From the NCBI GenBank assembly GCA_018340375.1, contig JAFFJZ010000002.1, positions 43,606,001 to 43,670,000 on the forward strand: a stretch of DNA of 64,000 bases, read 5' to 3'. The notes below the pieces were generated by a model that saw nothing but the letters and a program-made list of their open reading frames with translations, had not been told where the DNA came from and did no database searches. The position numbers and the translations under genes are program-made. This stretch comes from Gonatopus flavifemur. Its lineage: Eukaryota; Arthropoda; Insecta; Hymenoptera; Dryinidae. Shown in pieces: positions 1 through 10,994 of this stretch (its first letter is position 1; the number at the start of each line of letters is the position of its first letter).

Positions 1-1066
1 CCAGTACTGGCGGGGACTTATTTCCCAATGAATGCCATTTATCCGGCAGATGTCAAATGACACACTGGGTTTTGAAAATCGTTAGATTTTTCCACGCGTT
101 TCTCTGATTGAATGAAGAGATTTCTGTCAGATTTTGGACGTTTTGAGAGAAATGTAGAGAGATGCAGAGAAAATTTTTATTAAGGAAAATCTTCAGGAAA
201 ATCTGTTCTATGTTCTTGAAACACATTATCAACGTTTCAATGGCTCATTGTGCTACCTTGACGTCATCCTGATGAATACAAATTCATTCCAAAGTGTTCA
301 GTCAAACTTTTACTTCGCCCTTACACTTTGGAATAACAGTTACATTCATTTTCCTGATGGATTGAATATAGCTCCATCGATATTGTATGGTACGAAGGTG
401 AAGTTTTCTCTAGTAAAAATCCTTCCATCAAGAACGGACAGAACCTCTATCCACATCTAATGGAATGTCATCTATTCCTTGCCAGATGAATTCAATTCTA
501 TCAGATGCCAATATGAATTCTGTTTGGGTCTGCTAGAATTTTTCCTAGAGGCCGAATACGCGATTGTATTTCCGATTATAGGATAGGAAATTGATTTCCG
601 ATACATATTGATAAAATTTACCATTAATATAACTGAAAATTCCAAACTTTGTGAGATTTCGATCATGGTTTCACACACGGAAAAAACTAGTGACAGTAAA
701 ATTACATCAAAATTGTTATCATATTGGCATTACACTTTTCCCATAAGATCTATGGGAGAGTCATGTGAATTCTACATTGGTATCACGTTCTCGTGACAAC
801 ACGAATTATGCCAATTGTTTTGTATAAACTATGAAAAACTAACCAATATCGAATATGCCTTGTTATTTAATGAACAACAAATCACATTTTGATGAGGAAG
901 ATTTTTACAAATATAAGAGAAAAAGCATAATCAAAATTTATTTTCCAAAATTTTTGTTTATAAATCACGTTCAACACGCATCACCAGTTGGCAGCACTTA
1001 CGGTTGTTTGAATGCGTGCCGTTCTCTTATTCCTCCGATCACTCGTTAACAGTCATTAACAGTCCT
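1..1066. other. AT-rich non-coding stretch
   Basis: No gene or bounded repeat is recognisable. Only short random-looking open frames occur, none with a splice context or a known motif. Around 500-610 there are loosely repeated variants of TAGGAAATTGATT, resembling the word arrays found elsewhere in the window, but I cannot place ends. Confidence 0.5.
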
Positions 1067-1175
1067 CCCAGACAGCACAACGTGCCACTGGAACGTTTAT
1101 GAAAGGTTTATAGAACGTAGGAGAGGTTTTTAGAACGTTCAGAAAACGTCCCAGAGACACATTGTGCTGTTAGGG
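1067..1175. mobile_element. CCC-type MITE (CT duplication)
   Basis: A 109 bp inverted-repeat element. The left end reads CCCAGACAGCACAA and the right end TTGTGCTGTTAGGG, its near-perfect reverse complement. The dinucleotide CT flanks both sides (1065-1066 and 1176-1177). The interior repeats the palindromic word GAACGTTC in degenerate form. There is no coding capacity. The same terminal pattern recurs at 17267, 49149 and 63113. Confidence 0.75.
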
Positions 1176-1205
1176 CTCCGAGCGTATGCATCGTTAAATG
1201 TTATA

Positions 1206-1451
1206 CACTGAAAATACAGTTTGTTCACGCCAAACAAAATTTTGGTTGAAATGAACGCAAAGAAACTTTTTGGTTGGCTGGAATAAAATTTATTGGGGGT
1301 AAACAAAATTTGGTTTACAATAATTGAGGCTTTTATATAGACGAATAAATGTTGTTTATCCTGAATAAATTTTATTTCAGCCAAACAAAAAGGTTCTCTG
1401 CGTTCATTTCACCCAAAATTTTGTTTCGCCGGAACAAACGTTTTCTCAGTG
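1206..1451. mobile_element. CAC-type MITE with long TIRs (TA duplication)
   Basis: A 246 bp palindromic element. Its left arm starts CACTGAAAATACAG and its right arm ends TTTTCTCAGTG. The arms stay similar for about 60 bp, both containing AAACAAAATTTTGG and a GAACGCA motif. TA flanks each side. The interior repeats AACAAAATTT and AATAAATTTTAT words. No coding capacity. Confidence 0.8.
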
Positions 1452-1453
1452 TA

Positions 1454-2004
1454 TTATCTGGACAATAATTCAAATGCTATATATTTTGAATATAATATTA
1501 ATTTTCATATTAGTAACATATACATGTATATGTACATATATATCTCGGTGATATTTTTTGACGGGATTCATGATGGATTTATTTGTCACGCAATTATTGA
1601 AAGCTTGGAATTTGGAAGTGCTTATGCAAACGTTTCAAGGTAAATATTGTTATCAACGTTACAATTTGTTTTATAAAATTTAAACGAAAAATCATTCGCA
1701 TAAATATAAAATCTCAAAACTTTCTCTTCTTCATATGATTCTCAAATGAAACAATGATAGTTTGATTTGAAAATAATTCAAGTTGTATATGGGTTGTGTT
1801 TAGAAACACACTAACCTTCCTTCGATTGTGAAAACAGAGACACAAGAAATTTTCATGAACACCATGGATATTTGAGGGAGTTTCTACAAACACGTAAAAT
1901 CTCTCGTGTCTTGATTGAAAAATTCGATCTAGAGAACACTCCACATATCTCGATTTTCTGAGATCTGAGACACAAGAAATTTCGCGTGTCTAAAATTTTG
2001 AGGT
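1454..2004. other. AT-rich stretch with iterated GACACAAGAAATTTC word
   Basis: From about 1795 to 2000 the words GACACAAGAAATTTC and its relatives (CACACTAACC, CTCGTGTC, GCGTGTC) recur in both orientations, as inside the bounded elements nearby. I could not find terminal inverted repeats, so this may be a decayed element interrupted by the insertion at 2007. Nothing coding is seen. Confidence 0.35.
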
Positions 2005-2006
2005 TA

Positions 2007-2113
2007 CCCAAGTAACACCAATGTGCGTAAAATATTCTCCGAACGTTCCTAGAATATTTAAACGTCCTGCAAACATTCTCAGAACGTTTGACGAAGATTG
2101 TGTGTTACTAGGG
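2007..2113. mobile_element. CCC-type MITE (TA duplication)
   Basis: A 107 bp element with ends CCCAAGTAACAC and GTGTTACTAGGG, flanked by TA at 2005-2006 and 2114-2115. The interior is made of GAACGTTC / AACGTTTG / AACGTCC words, the same word type as the element at 1067 although the outer TIR differs. Non-coding. Confidence 0.7.
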
Positions 2114-2175
2114 TAGAGACAGGTTAACAGTTCTGTAGACACAGGTTTATAATAACACTCCCTTACGTGAACGTA

Positions 2176-2533
2176 CACTGTAAAAAAAATCTCTTGTATT
2201 TTTACCAAGCTCAGCGTAGGTAATAAAATTACCTACGTTCAGCATAGGACATTCACTGGAAAAATTGTAAATTCCCTATGCTGAACGTAGGGCTTTTACA
2301 ACAAACATTTGTGATTCCACAAATTTCTGTAATATCTTCATGTTCAGAGTAGGTAACTTTATTACCAACGCTAAGCATGAACAATTCACAAGATTCTGTG
2401 ATATTACAACGCTGAGCGTACGACTTTTACAATAGAACAAGTATTTTCCCTATGCTAAGCACAGTATTTTCACGAAAGACTGTGATTTTCCCCATTTGGA
2501 GTGGGTAATTTACAATAATTATTTTTTACAGTG
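2176..2533. mobile_element. CAC-type MITE with CTACGTTCAGCATAGG word array (TA duplication)
   Basis: The ends are CACTGTAAAAAAAA and TTTTTTACAGTG, flanked by TA on both sides. The interior has roughly ten degenerate copies, in both orientations, of a word like CTACGTTCAGCATAGG, spaced by T- or A-rich linkers carrying TTTTACAA or TTGTGATT. The copies differ by point changes, so this is not a fresh tandem array. No coding capacity. Confidence 0.75.
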
Positions 2534-2789
2534 TACATCATATTTTTACCAGGGTAACCTAGCCTCAAAAATATGGGAATTAATTATAATCTCAATTTGG
2601 ATTTCGAATTACATAATTGATTGGATCATGATGTTTCTTCATCCGAACGTTTAGATATAATTTTATCAAATGATGATTGCATAAAGCGAGTGATCATAAC
2701 AATCATGAATTTTGATTTTCTCATGTTCAAGTCTTTGTTTCACAATTTTCAACGTATGATACGTAGATTTATACAATTTATTGTTTCCA

Positions 2790-3005
2790 TTCGAAATAAA
2801 ATTGATTGATTTATGCATTCAACAAGAATTCTAAAGATGCAATAATATATCCATTTATAAAATTTATTTAACATAATTTTTATCGTTTCCATTTACTGTC
2901 TCAATTCAACATGAAATTGATTAATTTATATGCATTCAACAAGAATTTTAAAGATGCAATATTATATTCTTTCATAAAATTTATTCAACATAATTTTCAT
3001 CAATT
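2790..3005. repeat. Diverged direct duplication, about 115 bp unit
   Basis: Two adjacent copies share GCATTCAACAAGAATT followed by AAAGATGCAAT and then AAAATTTATT.AACATAATTTT. The first copy spans about 2790-2900 and the second about 2905-3005. They differ by scattered substitutions, so the duplication is old. The following 350 bp (3010-3360) is rich in CATGTAGAATT-like words in both orientations without detectable ends. Confidence 0.65.
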
Positions 3006-3715
3006 TCCCATCCGAAGGTCATGTAAATGTTTCAAGAATACCATGTAGAATCTACAAAATCAACGTAACATGGGTCACACACTGTAGAAATTACATGGGT
3101 CTCTTTCAGTGGATTCCACTCAATTTTCATGTACGTTAGAGGTTATGTAGAATTTACCACAACTGCTGTCAATGTTACATTCTACTTTCTTCCGTGCAGT
3201 ACATTCCACAGTAAGCTTATCTCATAATATTTATGTCAAGTTTTTCATAGAAAATTTATACAGTGTAATTTTGAAACATCGGTTGCAGGCAATTCAAACT
3301 TTCCCCCCAATTATTTTATTCCGACCTCATGGGAATTCAACGTTAGCATTGTAGAACCCAATATCCCTATGATGGATGTTTGGATTTGTCAGGACTGGAA
3401 ACTAAGGCAACAACACTGCACCTGTATGGGATCGGATTTCAATTTCCAACCTTTAGAATAGCTTTAGAACTGACGTCAACCATTCGAGTGAAATCCACAT
3501 GAGTAAATCCATCGATAATTAAAGTAGCTGACTTACTTAATAAAGAAATAATCAACTCATTTTGCTTATAATTCCAAAACTAACTGAATTCAAATATTTT
3601 TAATGAAGGAAAGAGCGTAATGTTTTCTGAGACAACCTATGCACGAACTGTATTTAATAGTATAATAAATAAATTACATATTCCCGAGCAGAAAAATTGT
3701 ATGGCCAGTTTCATG

Positions 3716-4339
3716 CACTGAGAGAAGAGTTTATTTGTATTTAATAAAGCTTACTTTGGATACAGCGAAATAAATATTTTTTCCACGTGAACTTCACGGA
3801 GAGAAAAAATTTGCTGACGCAGCAAATCGAGGTATTATATATAGAATAGCAAAATTTTTTGCTGACCTAGCTAAAAATGTGCTATAACAGCAATCGTGTT
3901 AGCTACGACAGCAATTTTTTAGCTGTGGCAGCAAAAAATGTTTGCTCCGCCAGCAGATTTTCAGTATTATATACAGAATAGCAAACAAATTTTGCGGGGA
4001 TAGCAAACATTTTTTGCTGCCACAGTTAAAAATTCGCTGTCGCAGCTAACAAAACTGCTGGAACAGCAAATAGTTTGCTGTCACAGCAAAAAATTTGCTG
4101 CTCTGGCAAAGGGAACCCAGCAAAAGTAGATTCCGCTGCCACAGCGAATTCCTTTTTCTCCGTGTTGGCTTAATAACTATAAATGAAGTTTATTAGCTGT
4201 TACAAAACTTCGTATGACATTTTTTAACTGTTATTAAATCTTATCTGAGGAACATGAGTCATGTTTGTATGTAATAAATATTTATTTCGCCGTATCCAAA
4301 ACGAGATTTATTAAATACAAATAAACTCTTCTCTCAGTG
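3716..4339. mobile_element. CAC-type element (TG duplication), host of a nested element
   Basis: The outer arms are nearly perfect inverted repeats. The left begins CACTGAGAGAAGAGTTTATT and the right ends in its complement CTTCTCTCAGTG. Each arm also carries TTTGTATTTAATAAA and an AAATAAATATTT block. TG flanks both sides (3714-3715, 4340-4341), so the duplicated dinucleotide is not TA. The element is interrupted by a second CAC-type element at 3795-4164. Without that insert the host is about 250 bp. No coding sequence. Confidence 0.8.
3795..4164. mobile_element. Nested CAC-type MITE with TTTGCTG/CAGCAAA word array (TT duplication)
   Basis: The ends are CACGGAGAGAAAAAA and CCTTTTTCTCCGTG, flanked by TT on both sides (3793-3794, 4165-4166). 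The 370 bp interior consists of about 20 degenerate copies of TTTGCTGTCACAGCAAA-type half-palindromes in both orientations. A relative with the same word and similar ends lies at 15125-15607. Confidence 0.8.
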
Positions 4340-4341
4340 TG

Positions 4342-5637
4342 TTCATTATGGGCCCGATCGAACAGTGATAGGGCTCACCTTATTTTGGCACACCTGATCT
4401 GGTCCTGATGAGGCCATGATTTAGCACGCCTGATTAGGGTTAACCACATCTCGTCCTGCTATAAGTTTGTAATTTGGCATGCCCTTTCATAGTTCATTAC
4501 ATCGGGTTTTGATACAACGGTGCGTTACATTCCACATTAGGGCCTGATTTGAGATAAGGCTTTCCAGATCTGGTCCTGATCGAACACCCAATATGAATTT
4601 CTACTCGGGTTATTTTGAAAATTTTACCACATGGAATCAGAAGAAAATTTGTATAAAAATTATGTGCACCGGAAGGCAGTTTGGACTCACAAAACCATCA
4701 GTTGAAAAAAAAAAAAAAAATTTTCTCCAACGATAAGCGAAAAAAAATCACTTTCATCTATGCATCGAAGAAAGAAAGACAAGTGTTGAGAGGGAAAAAT
4801 CTCTTTGGAAGTCGGTACGCAACGATGCACCGCAAAGACAAAGCAATCGAACGTTATCCTTGATATCTTATTCACAAATACAACAATTTTCTATGGAATT
4901 ACAAATCAATTCTTTTCAATTTTGTTCTTTAGTTACCGAGGTTCGAAATTTTTTGTGCCCTACGTTTCATATACAGTTGGCTCGTTCGATGCCCGGGGTC
5001 AAAATGCGTCTGTTGCTCGCGTCCTTATATCTCTATGCTCATTTCACTACCACGAGAAACCGACCCTTCCACCATCATTTGATTACTGCACTCTGCTTTA
5101 TCATACACAGTACCGATAAAGCAATGTATTAAATGAATAAACGAAACACATGAATTCGAATATATATTCCCAAGGGATATTCAAATGGTCGCAAAAATGA
5201 AAAAAACCAGGATCATTTGTAGTTCTAAGAATTCTAATATCAATTTAACAATATCATCGCTCAAGTATTGTGAAGAATACCAAAAGCAAATAACCTGTAC
5301 AACAGATGTTGCAAAAGAATATGACAGACCCCGCTTGGAATTTTTATTCACATTTGTAAACCTGGTTACGTGACATGAACATGCCGAGCATTTGTAACGT
5401 GAAATCCGATTCCTTTTCTCCTTGTTTCGAATCAAACATTCAAATTGATTCAAGTAATTTCAGAAGAGCTTTACATGGAACACCAGATTAACTCTCGTTT
5501 AGTTGATATCGTTTTTTCATAATCCTTGAGATTCGAACCAAAACAACGATATCCAAATTCATTTGATCCTCACTCATATCATTTTTGAAGTTCGACTTCA
5601 ATACACCGTAATACACCGTAGTTTGGAAATGGATCAG
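4342..5637. other. Non-coding stretch: GGCCTGAT word region, A16 tract
   Basis: From about 4350 to 4595 words like GGCCTGAT, GGTCCTGATCGAACA and their inverses recur, again like an element interior; ends are not resolved. A run of 16 A residues lies at 4705-4720. Several short overlapping open frames at 4680-5450 have no recognisable protein features. At 5600-5619 a 10-mer, AATACACCGT, is repeated twice in tandem. Confidence 0.4.
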
Positions 5638-5741
5638 CCCGGGTAAAAAAGTTTACATCTGACCAGATCTGAAAAACTGCAATTTTAGCTTGTATTTGTC
5701 AACACACATGTTCAAATTTGAATTCATATATGGGAAAATAT

Positions 5742-6344
5742 CCCAAGTGCGTATTAACGGCGGGCCCCATCTACGCCCAGGGTGGGTGCCCATGCTACCC
5801 AACGTGAGGCCAAGCTGGGCAGACAAGTGGGGCCAACCCTGGGATGATAACATTGTTCCCAGCTTAGCCGTATTGCTTTGCCCGAGAATTGGTAACACCA
5901 CGGGCCCAGCATAAACCCAGACTAGGCAATCAATACTGCCCCTTCCTTTTTGTTTTGAAATTGGAAAATTGCTTTGAATTCTACCCCAGCGGGCATGAAT
6001 TTCAGTCCCACTTTGGCCCAGTGTTTAGCCCCATCCTGCCCATATGGGCCCAAGACTGGACCAAAGTGGGGCCAAAATTCATACACGCTGAGGATTGTAC
6101 ACACATGCTCGGGATATAAATTCACCCCAATCTCGGCCGAGCGCTGGGCCAAACTGGGGCCCAGTTCAAATGTGCCCGCACTAAGATTCATTATTTCCAT
6201 TTTCTACCAACTATAATTTTATGGGAAAACACAACAGGGCCAAGATTGAGCCAACATAGGCCCCATCGTCATTTCCCAAGACTGGGTTAAAGAGGATGGA
6301 CCTAGCCTGGGGCCCATTGTCATTGAAGGCAATACACGCTTGGG
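5742..6344. mobile_element. CCC-type element with GGGCCCA word array (AT duplication), nested
   Basis: The ends are CCCAAGTGCGTATT and AATACACGCTTGGG, with AT on both sides (5740-5741 and 6345-6346). The 603 bp interior is unusually GC-rich for this window and consists of degenerate GGGCCCA, TTGGCCCAA and CCCAGCTTGGG words in both orientations. The many open frames here in both directions are by-products of the repeated word. There is no transposase motif. Confidence 0.75.
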
Positions 6345-6435
6345 ATCAGAAAACTTTTGGTAATTGAACAATCAATTGCTCATAAAAATTAAATATAATT
6401 TTCAACTCAGATCTCACGAGATCTACGCAAATCTA

Positions 6436-6572
6436 CACGGTAAAAAAAGTGACCCTCCCAAAAAAAAATCGGTGTCAGAATAATACCAAACAGTGTTAGA
6501 ATGATACTTTACGGTGTTGAAGAAACACTATTTGGTATGAATTTTTTTCAACATCGCCAATTCTTTACAGTG
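6436..6572. mobile_element. CAC-type MITE (TA duplication), nested
   Basis: A 137 bp element. It begins CACGGTAAAAAAAGTG and ends TTCTTTACAGTG, flanked by TA on both sides. It sits inside the AGATCTG-word element. The interior repeats GGTGTTAGAAT, GTGTTGAAGAAACAC and TTTGGTAT words. Confidence 0.7.
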
Positions 6573-6768
6573 TAACCAGATCTGTCAAGATCTAGTCAGA
6601 TCCATTGAGATCTGAATGGATCTGAATCTGATCTTATGAGCCAAAATTCGGATCTTATCAGATCTGATAAGATCTAAATAAATCTAAACTTTTTTCCCCG
6701 GAAGGCCGAATGGAATTTGATGCCAGGTTTGATTTTAACATGAAATTCAATGCATTATTTTGATACTT

Positions 6769-6913
6769 CCCTGGTGAAAGTATGATGTACTATATGTTCA
6801 CATAAGGAAGTGTAATTTTACACTCCGGAATGCGCGACATTCCTCACGGTGTGCATTCGCATTCAATTTCCGTGACACTGCGTTATATTGTTGACACTTT
6901 ATTTTCACCAGAG
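6769..6913. mobile_element. CCC-type MITE (TT duplication)
   Basis: A 145 bp element with ends CCCTGGTGAAAGT and ATTTTCACCAGAG (one terminal mismatch), flanked by TT at 6767-6768 and 6914-6915. The interior repeats GTGTAA/TTACAC and CGGAATGCG words. No coding capacity. Confidence 0.6.
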
Positions 6914-6915
6914 TT

Positions 6916-7590
6916 CCAAAGGGGGAAATCCAGGTGTTTTAGCCAAAGCCACATTTCCAGTGAGGATTATAAGCCTGGCCCAGGTCTGAGCCGGGAAAAA
7001 TGACCACACGGCTATTGTTCTCTCCATTTCGACTCTTCTCCAAAGGGATAGAGAATGTGGTTTAATACCATCATATGACCATTTTGAAAACATTATAACT
7101 CATTGAAATACTAATGAATGCATTTTAGCTATGAAAATCACTTATATTTGATGATGAATAAATTTGATAATGAACCACATTATTTATTCATCCATTCACT
7201 TATTCATTCATCTACTAATTTATTCACATGCTTATTCATTTATTATGTGTAAACATGATATCTATCCGAGTATTTGTTGACCTGCGGTTTTCATTGAATT
7301 GTCATGTAGTCAATCAATTATTCAATCATTTATGATCCATGATAGATAGTAACAGTAATTCAATACATATCAATTAATCGCGTAATTATCGAATGCACCT
7401 CTCATTCCGGACGTATTAAGAAAATATTAATTGACCACAAATAATTTCATGGTTTGCAACAATTTGCGACAAGTTGGAAGAAAAGCAGATTATAATTGAA
7501 GAGATCAAAGAGAGCTGCCAATGAAGTATGTAATGCTTCATATCCCACTGACACTGTCTAAAATCCGGCTGATTGTGCCCTGCTGAGAAG
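6916..7590. other. Non-coding; ATTC-rich tract near 7170-7250
   Basis: No gene is seen. Between about 7140 and 7250 there is an irregular ATTCATT / TTATTCATCC microsatellite. Words like CCAAAGGG and CAGGTCTGAG recur loosely at 6915-7060. Confidence 0.4.
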
Positions 7591-7836
7591 ATCCGATTCA
7601 AACCTATTAACTCGGCAATCAGCACGAATCAGATTTTTCTCCAGGAATTTTCCTATTTGATCTTATTCAAATCTAACGGTTTGGATAGGAAATTTTCACT
7701 GAACGAGATATGATCAGGAAATTCAGATCATGTACATTCGAATTTGATGATTATATCCCATTGAGTAGAATAGGAAAATTCCCGGACAAAAATCTGATTC
7801 AAACTGATTGACGAGTTAATAAGTTTAAATCGGATT
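7591..7836. repeat. Doubly nested inverted repeat
   Basis: The outer arms at 7595-7622 and 7804-7833 share GATT(C/T)AAAC(C/T)TATTAACTC and CAATCAG in inverted orientation. Immediately inside, a second pair (7626-7655 and 7773-7800) shares GAATCAGATTTTT and GGAATTTTCCTAT. The interior repeats AGGAAATT and GATCATGTA-type words. This is probably one or two decayed TIR elements; exact ends and duplications are not resolved. Confidence 0.55.
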
Positions 7837-7943
7837 TTTGAAGAAAGATGGCTGTGTCTTACTTGAAAAATTGACTAAGAATCATTCTCTTGCATTGTAT
7901 CGTTGTTTATTTTTGGTACTGACTTTTAATTGAAAAAGAGCTA

Positions 7944-8114
7944 CCCTGCTAAAACTGCCAGTTGAAAATGTATTCGATTTTGTTACGTTTCCATACGTTG
8001 CAATGCGGTTCCTTTCCTACGTTGGGATTTCCGGATCAAAAGGTATTAACATTGGGGCTGTCTCCATATGTTTCAATGCGTTTGAATGCGGTTTATTTCC
8101 TCATTCCAGCAGGG
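7944..8114. mobile_element. CCC-type MITE, CATACGTTTCAATGCG word
   Basis: The ends are CCCTGCTAAAACTG and CCAGCAGGG. The flanking dinucleotides are TA and AT, so no direct duplication is seen. The interior repeats CCATACGTTGCAATGCGG, CATATGTTTCAATGCG and TTGAATGCGG. A second member with the same start and word lies at 48581-48733. Confidence 0.6.
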
Positions 8115-9128
8115 ATAGTTTTGACTGCATCTTAAAATAAGCTGATATCCAGAATGAAAGTAAGTTTTACTTCTTAATGTGAAATCTTCATCCGTAGCAA
8201 CGCTAAATTCAAGGGTTTTCGAATTTTCTTTCTTGCAATATCTTTCATTTCTGTACTTCTTCATTAACTACAAACTGACAACAGGAATATTCGATCAAAA
8301 AAGAGCCGAATTACCGAGATTTTCACATTCTATCAGTTTTCTACACAAATATTTTGCACAGAGGCTGGAATGCTGAATAATGAAAATCCTAATTGATGAA
8401 TGTTATTTATTGAATGTATATTTCAATATTCAGGTCATAATGAACAAATGAAAAGCGTCAAATACAAAATTAACATTTCATTTTTCACAATTCTTCAATC
8501 CATTTCAATAGTTTCCAAATGAGACGTAATATGTCATATTTAATGACCGCAATCCTTATGTGAATCATAACATGAACGGAAAGTTGATAAAACTGATTTT
8601 TCATCCCTATAGAAATTCGACAACAAAGTCCTCCTTTCTTCAAGTTATGAAAAAGAAGCTGTATGCCTCAAAATAAGAGAACAATCTACGATATCTAGTG
8701 TAAGAAAAGTTCTTCCTGAACGAAGGGGTTGAATTTTCCATTTCTATTATTTAGAATTTCTATTACTCAACGTAAATGTACTCGGTCAAAAACTTTTTGA
8801 AAATTTTTAAATCAGCATACTCACTTGGAATACACAACGTATTGGTCCTCGCTAATTTTTTGAGAGCACGTTCGGTCACCGAATGTAGTAGTATTGATAT
8901 GGATGTTCAGTTTTCCATACTGAAACCATTCTCCGGCCCACTCTTCTGGAAACTCGCAGCTATCTGCAAATAAATGAATTGCAAATTACTATGAATAATA
9001 TTTGCTGAATAAAAATTTTCTTAATTTAAATCTCACTCTCTTAGACCATGTCATTATTTGAAATCCAGACTCATAAAATTGAATTCAAATTCTAATTGTG
9101 CGATATAGTGTGAAGTTTCGTTAAATTA
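8115..9128. other. No features recognised
   Basis: AT-rich DNA with only short chance-length open frames. No repeat ends, splice-bounded exon or RNA gene could be supported. Confidence 0.5.
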
Positions 9129-9218
9129 ATGACACGTCGGTACATGAAGATACCACTGCGACTCGTAGTCCCTCATAATGCCTCTTTGCTCGTCGGATTG
9201 CCGGGGTCCTTTAATTAG
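9129..9218 (+). other. GC-rich island: 29-codon frame or imperfect hairpin
   Basis: This stretch stands out in composition from its AT-rich surroundings. It contains an ATG-to-TAG frame of 29 codons with an even mix of residues. It can also fold: TGCGACTCGTAGTCCCT (about 9157-9173) pairs at 13 of 17 positions with the inverse of AGGGAACGCGAGTCACA (about 9221-9237), around a loop of nearly 50 nt. It could be a short coding exon, a conserved regulatory element or a hairpin; I cannot decide. Confidence 0.25.
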
Positions 9219-10152
9219 GAAGGGAACGCGAGTCACAGATCATTAAATCAATTCGCAAGTAATTCAAGAGGAGCATGAGTTTATTAAAGTGTAAAGAATA
9301 TTAATATAAATAAAGAATAATGATACTTCAAATAATAATCAAAAGTTATCTTGGATGTAAATTTCGACACATAAATTCTGCGGTCAATTTTGTGGTTCAA
9401 CTGTAACTTAACACAAGAATACAAAGCAAACGGTATTTTCAATCAGAATCATATGACCTTTCTTCACATAGGTTCAATCAAGTTGAATTGATGAACAATC
9501 GCGGTTTCATTACCTTTCAGTTTAGTAATATCAAGTGAGTTATTGATGATTCGGTGGAAATCAAATCAATACCAGAGTTTCTAACGCGACAAAATCAATA
9601 CGTCGAATTGAAGTACCAGGTTCAAATCGAGTAGAAATAATGAATGATCATTTTATTTCTTTCTAGTGTAATAATTCTAGTGCGGCGATACAAATAGGTA
9701 TCACGATTTGAGTGATTCAAGATTAGCATTGGCGTATCCGATGACTAGTTTCGATAGAAGCCCTGGTAGAAATTCCTCTAATAATTCGCTAGTTGTAACA
9801 CTTGCCCTCAAGAAAACCTAGAGTTTCAATTCAGTAACTTTTAAGTTCAATCACCAACTTATAAGTGTTCTTATATCTATAATATATATAGATATTACAT
9901 TATATATTATATATATATACATATTATGTATATCTAATAACATAAAATATATAATAAATACACATATGAGGTCTCTAGTTTTTCACGAAAACCAATCAGC
10001 GGGAGCGTATGACGAGTTCTTGGAAAGGGGAATCTGTGAGACGACGGAGATGTCACGGACCTCGGCCCCTAAGACAGGAAACACAGAGGATTTCCATAAC
10101 AAAATAATCCTTTGTCAATCCTCCCCCTTTGCTTCCTGATTCCACCTGTCTT
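9219..10152. other. Non-coding; AT microsatellite at 9872-9968
   Basis: The only structured part is a TATATATTA-rich low-complexity run at about 9872-9968. Nothing else is recognised. Confidence 0.5.
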
Positions 10153-10994
10153 CCCTGTTGAAAACACCCAGCATGGTCCAACACGGAACCAACTGGGTCC
10201 CAGCTGGACCAACTTGGTTCCAGTTAAACCGACTTGGCACCAGCTGAGGTCAATTTGGTTCAAGCTGGTGCCAGTTGTAGACCATGATGGTTGATCCAAC
10301 AACCAAAATGCGACTAACTTGGTTGCAACTGGTGCTTGTTAGTTACAGGCCATGTCAGCTGACTCAACAACCAATGTAGAATCAACTTAGTTCCAGCTAG
10401 ACTGGCCTAATTCCAATTGTAACAACTGAAACTTGACTCATTTCAAGTGCCTCAATATGACAGTGATTTTGAAAAATCAACCTGATGCACGTTCTTTTTT
10501 ATACCAGGATCAATTGAAGAAAGTTATCAGGAAAATGTCAATAAATATAAGTGTATTGTGAATGCAAACAGCCTGAAAAACTGATAACCGAATCGTGAAG
10601 TCTACCTAATTGCAAAATTTAAAGAAACGATATCATTCAAAATAATCATGAATTGAAGAAATATATCGGAATGCCAGTGGGACAAAACTTTGATACAATT
10701 TGATAAGACTGTCAAAACTCTGAATGAATCGTACAGAAGTTCTGTTCTACTGGAATTTCCAAGATTCATTTATGACTATCTGAGGCCGTACCAAGCATGG
10801 TCTGCTAGGTCAGGTTGATACTAGGACTAGGTAGAACCATACAGGGTAGTAGCAACCTCTAAGTAGACTCATATTAGATAGTACCAGCCTTGGGCCTATT
10901 ACCTGACATGGTTCGACCATGTAACCAAATTCCTACTGGTCTCACCCAGCATGGTCGAACTTCGCTGGAACCCAGCTGGGTTTTTTCAACAAGG
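10153..10994. mobile_element. TIR element with ACCAGCTGGT word array
   Basis: The left end is CCCTGTTGAAAACACCCAGC and the right end GCTGGGTTTTTTCAACAAGG, inverted repeats of about 20 bp. Both sub-terminal zones (10165-10440 and about 10790-10985) are filled with ACCAGCTGG, TTGGTTCCAGCT, CCAACTTGG and AGCATGGT words in both orientations. The central part (10440-10780) is ordinary AT-rich sequence. A target duplication is not clear. No coding capacity. Confidence 0.6.

Larger units (their letters stand above)
5638..6701. mobile_element. Outer TIR element with AGATCTG word array, hosting two insertions
   Basis: The left end is CCCGGGTAAAAAAGTTTA and the right end TAAACTTTTTTCCCCGG, inverted repeats with few mismatches. 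The parts of the interior not occupied by insertions (5660-5740, 6345-6435, 6575-6690) carry many copies of AGATCTG, AGATCTAA or CAGATCT, a palindromic word. Two younger elements are inserted at 5742-6344 and 6436-6572. I could not find a clear target duplication outside the ends. No coding capacity. Confidence 0.65.

Noticed and set aside
3795..4164. CRISPR-like array of short repeats
   Set aside because: The repeats are degenerate, in both orientations, irregularly spaced and inside a TIR element of a eukaryote.
5653..6216. Several overlapping frames in both directions with repeated GP/WAQ-like residues
   Set aside because: They are by-products of the GGGCCCA word array of a MITE; both strands and several phases are open for the same reason.
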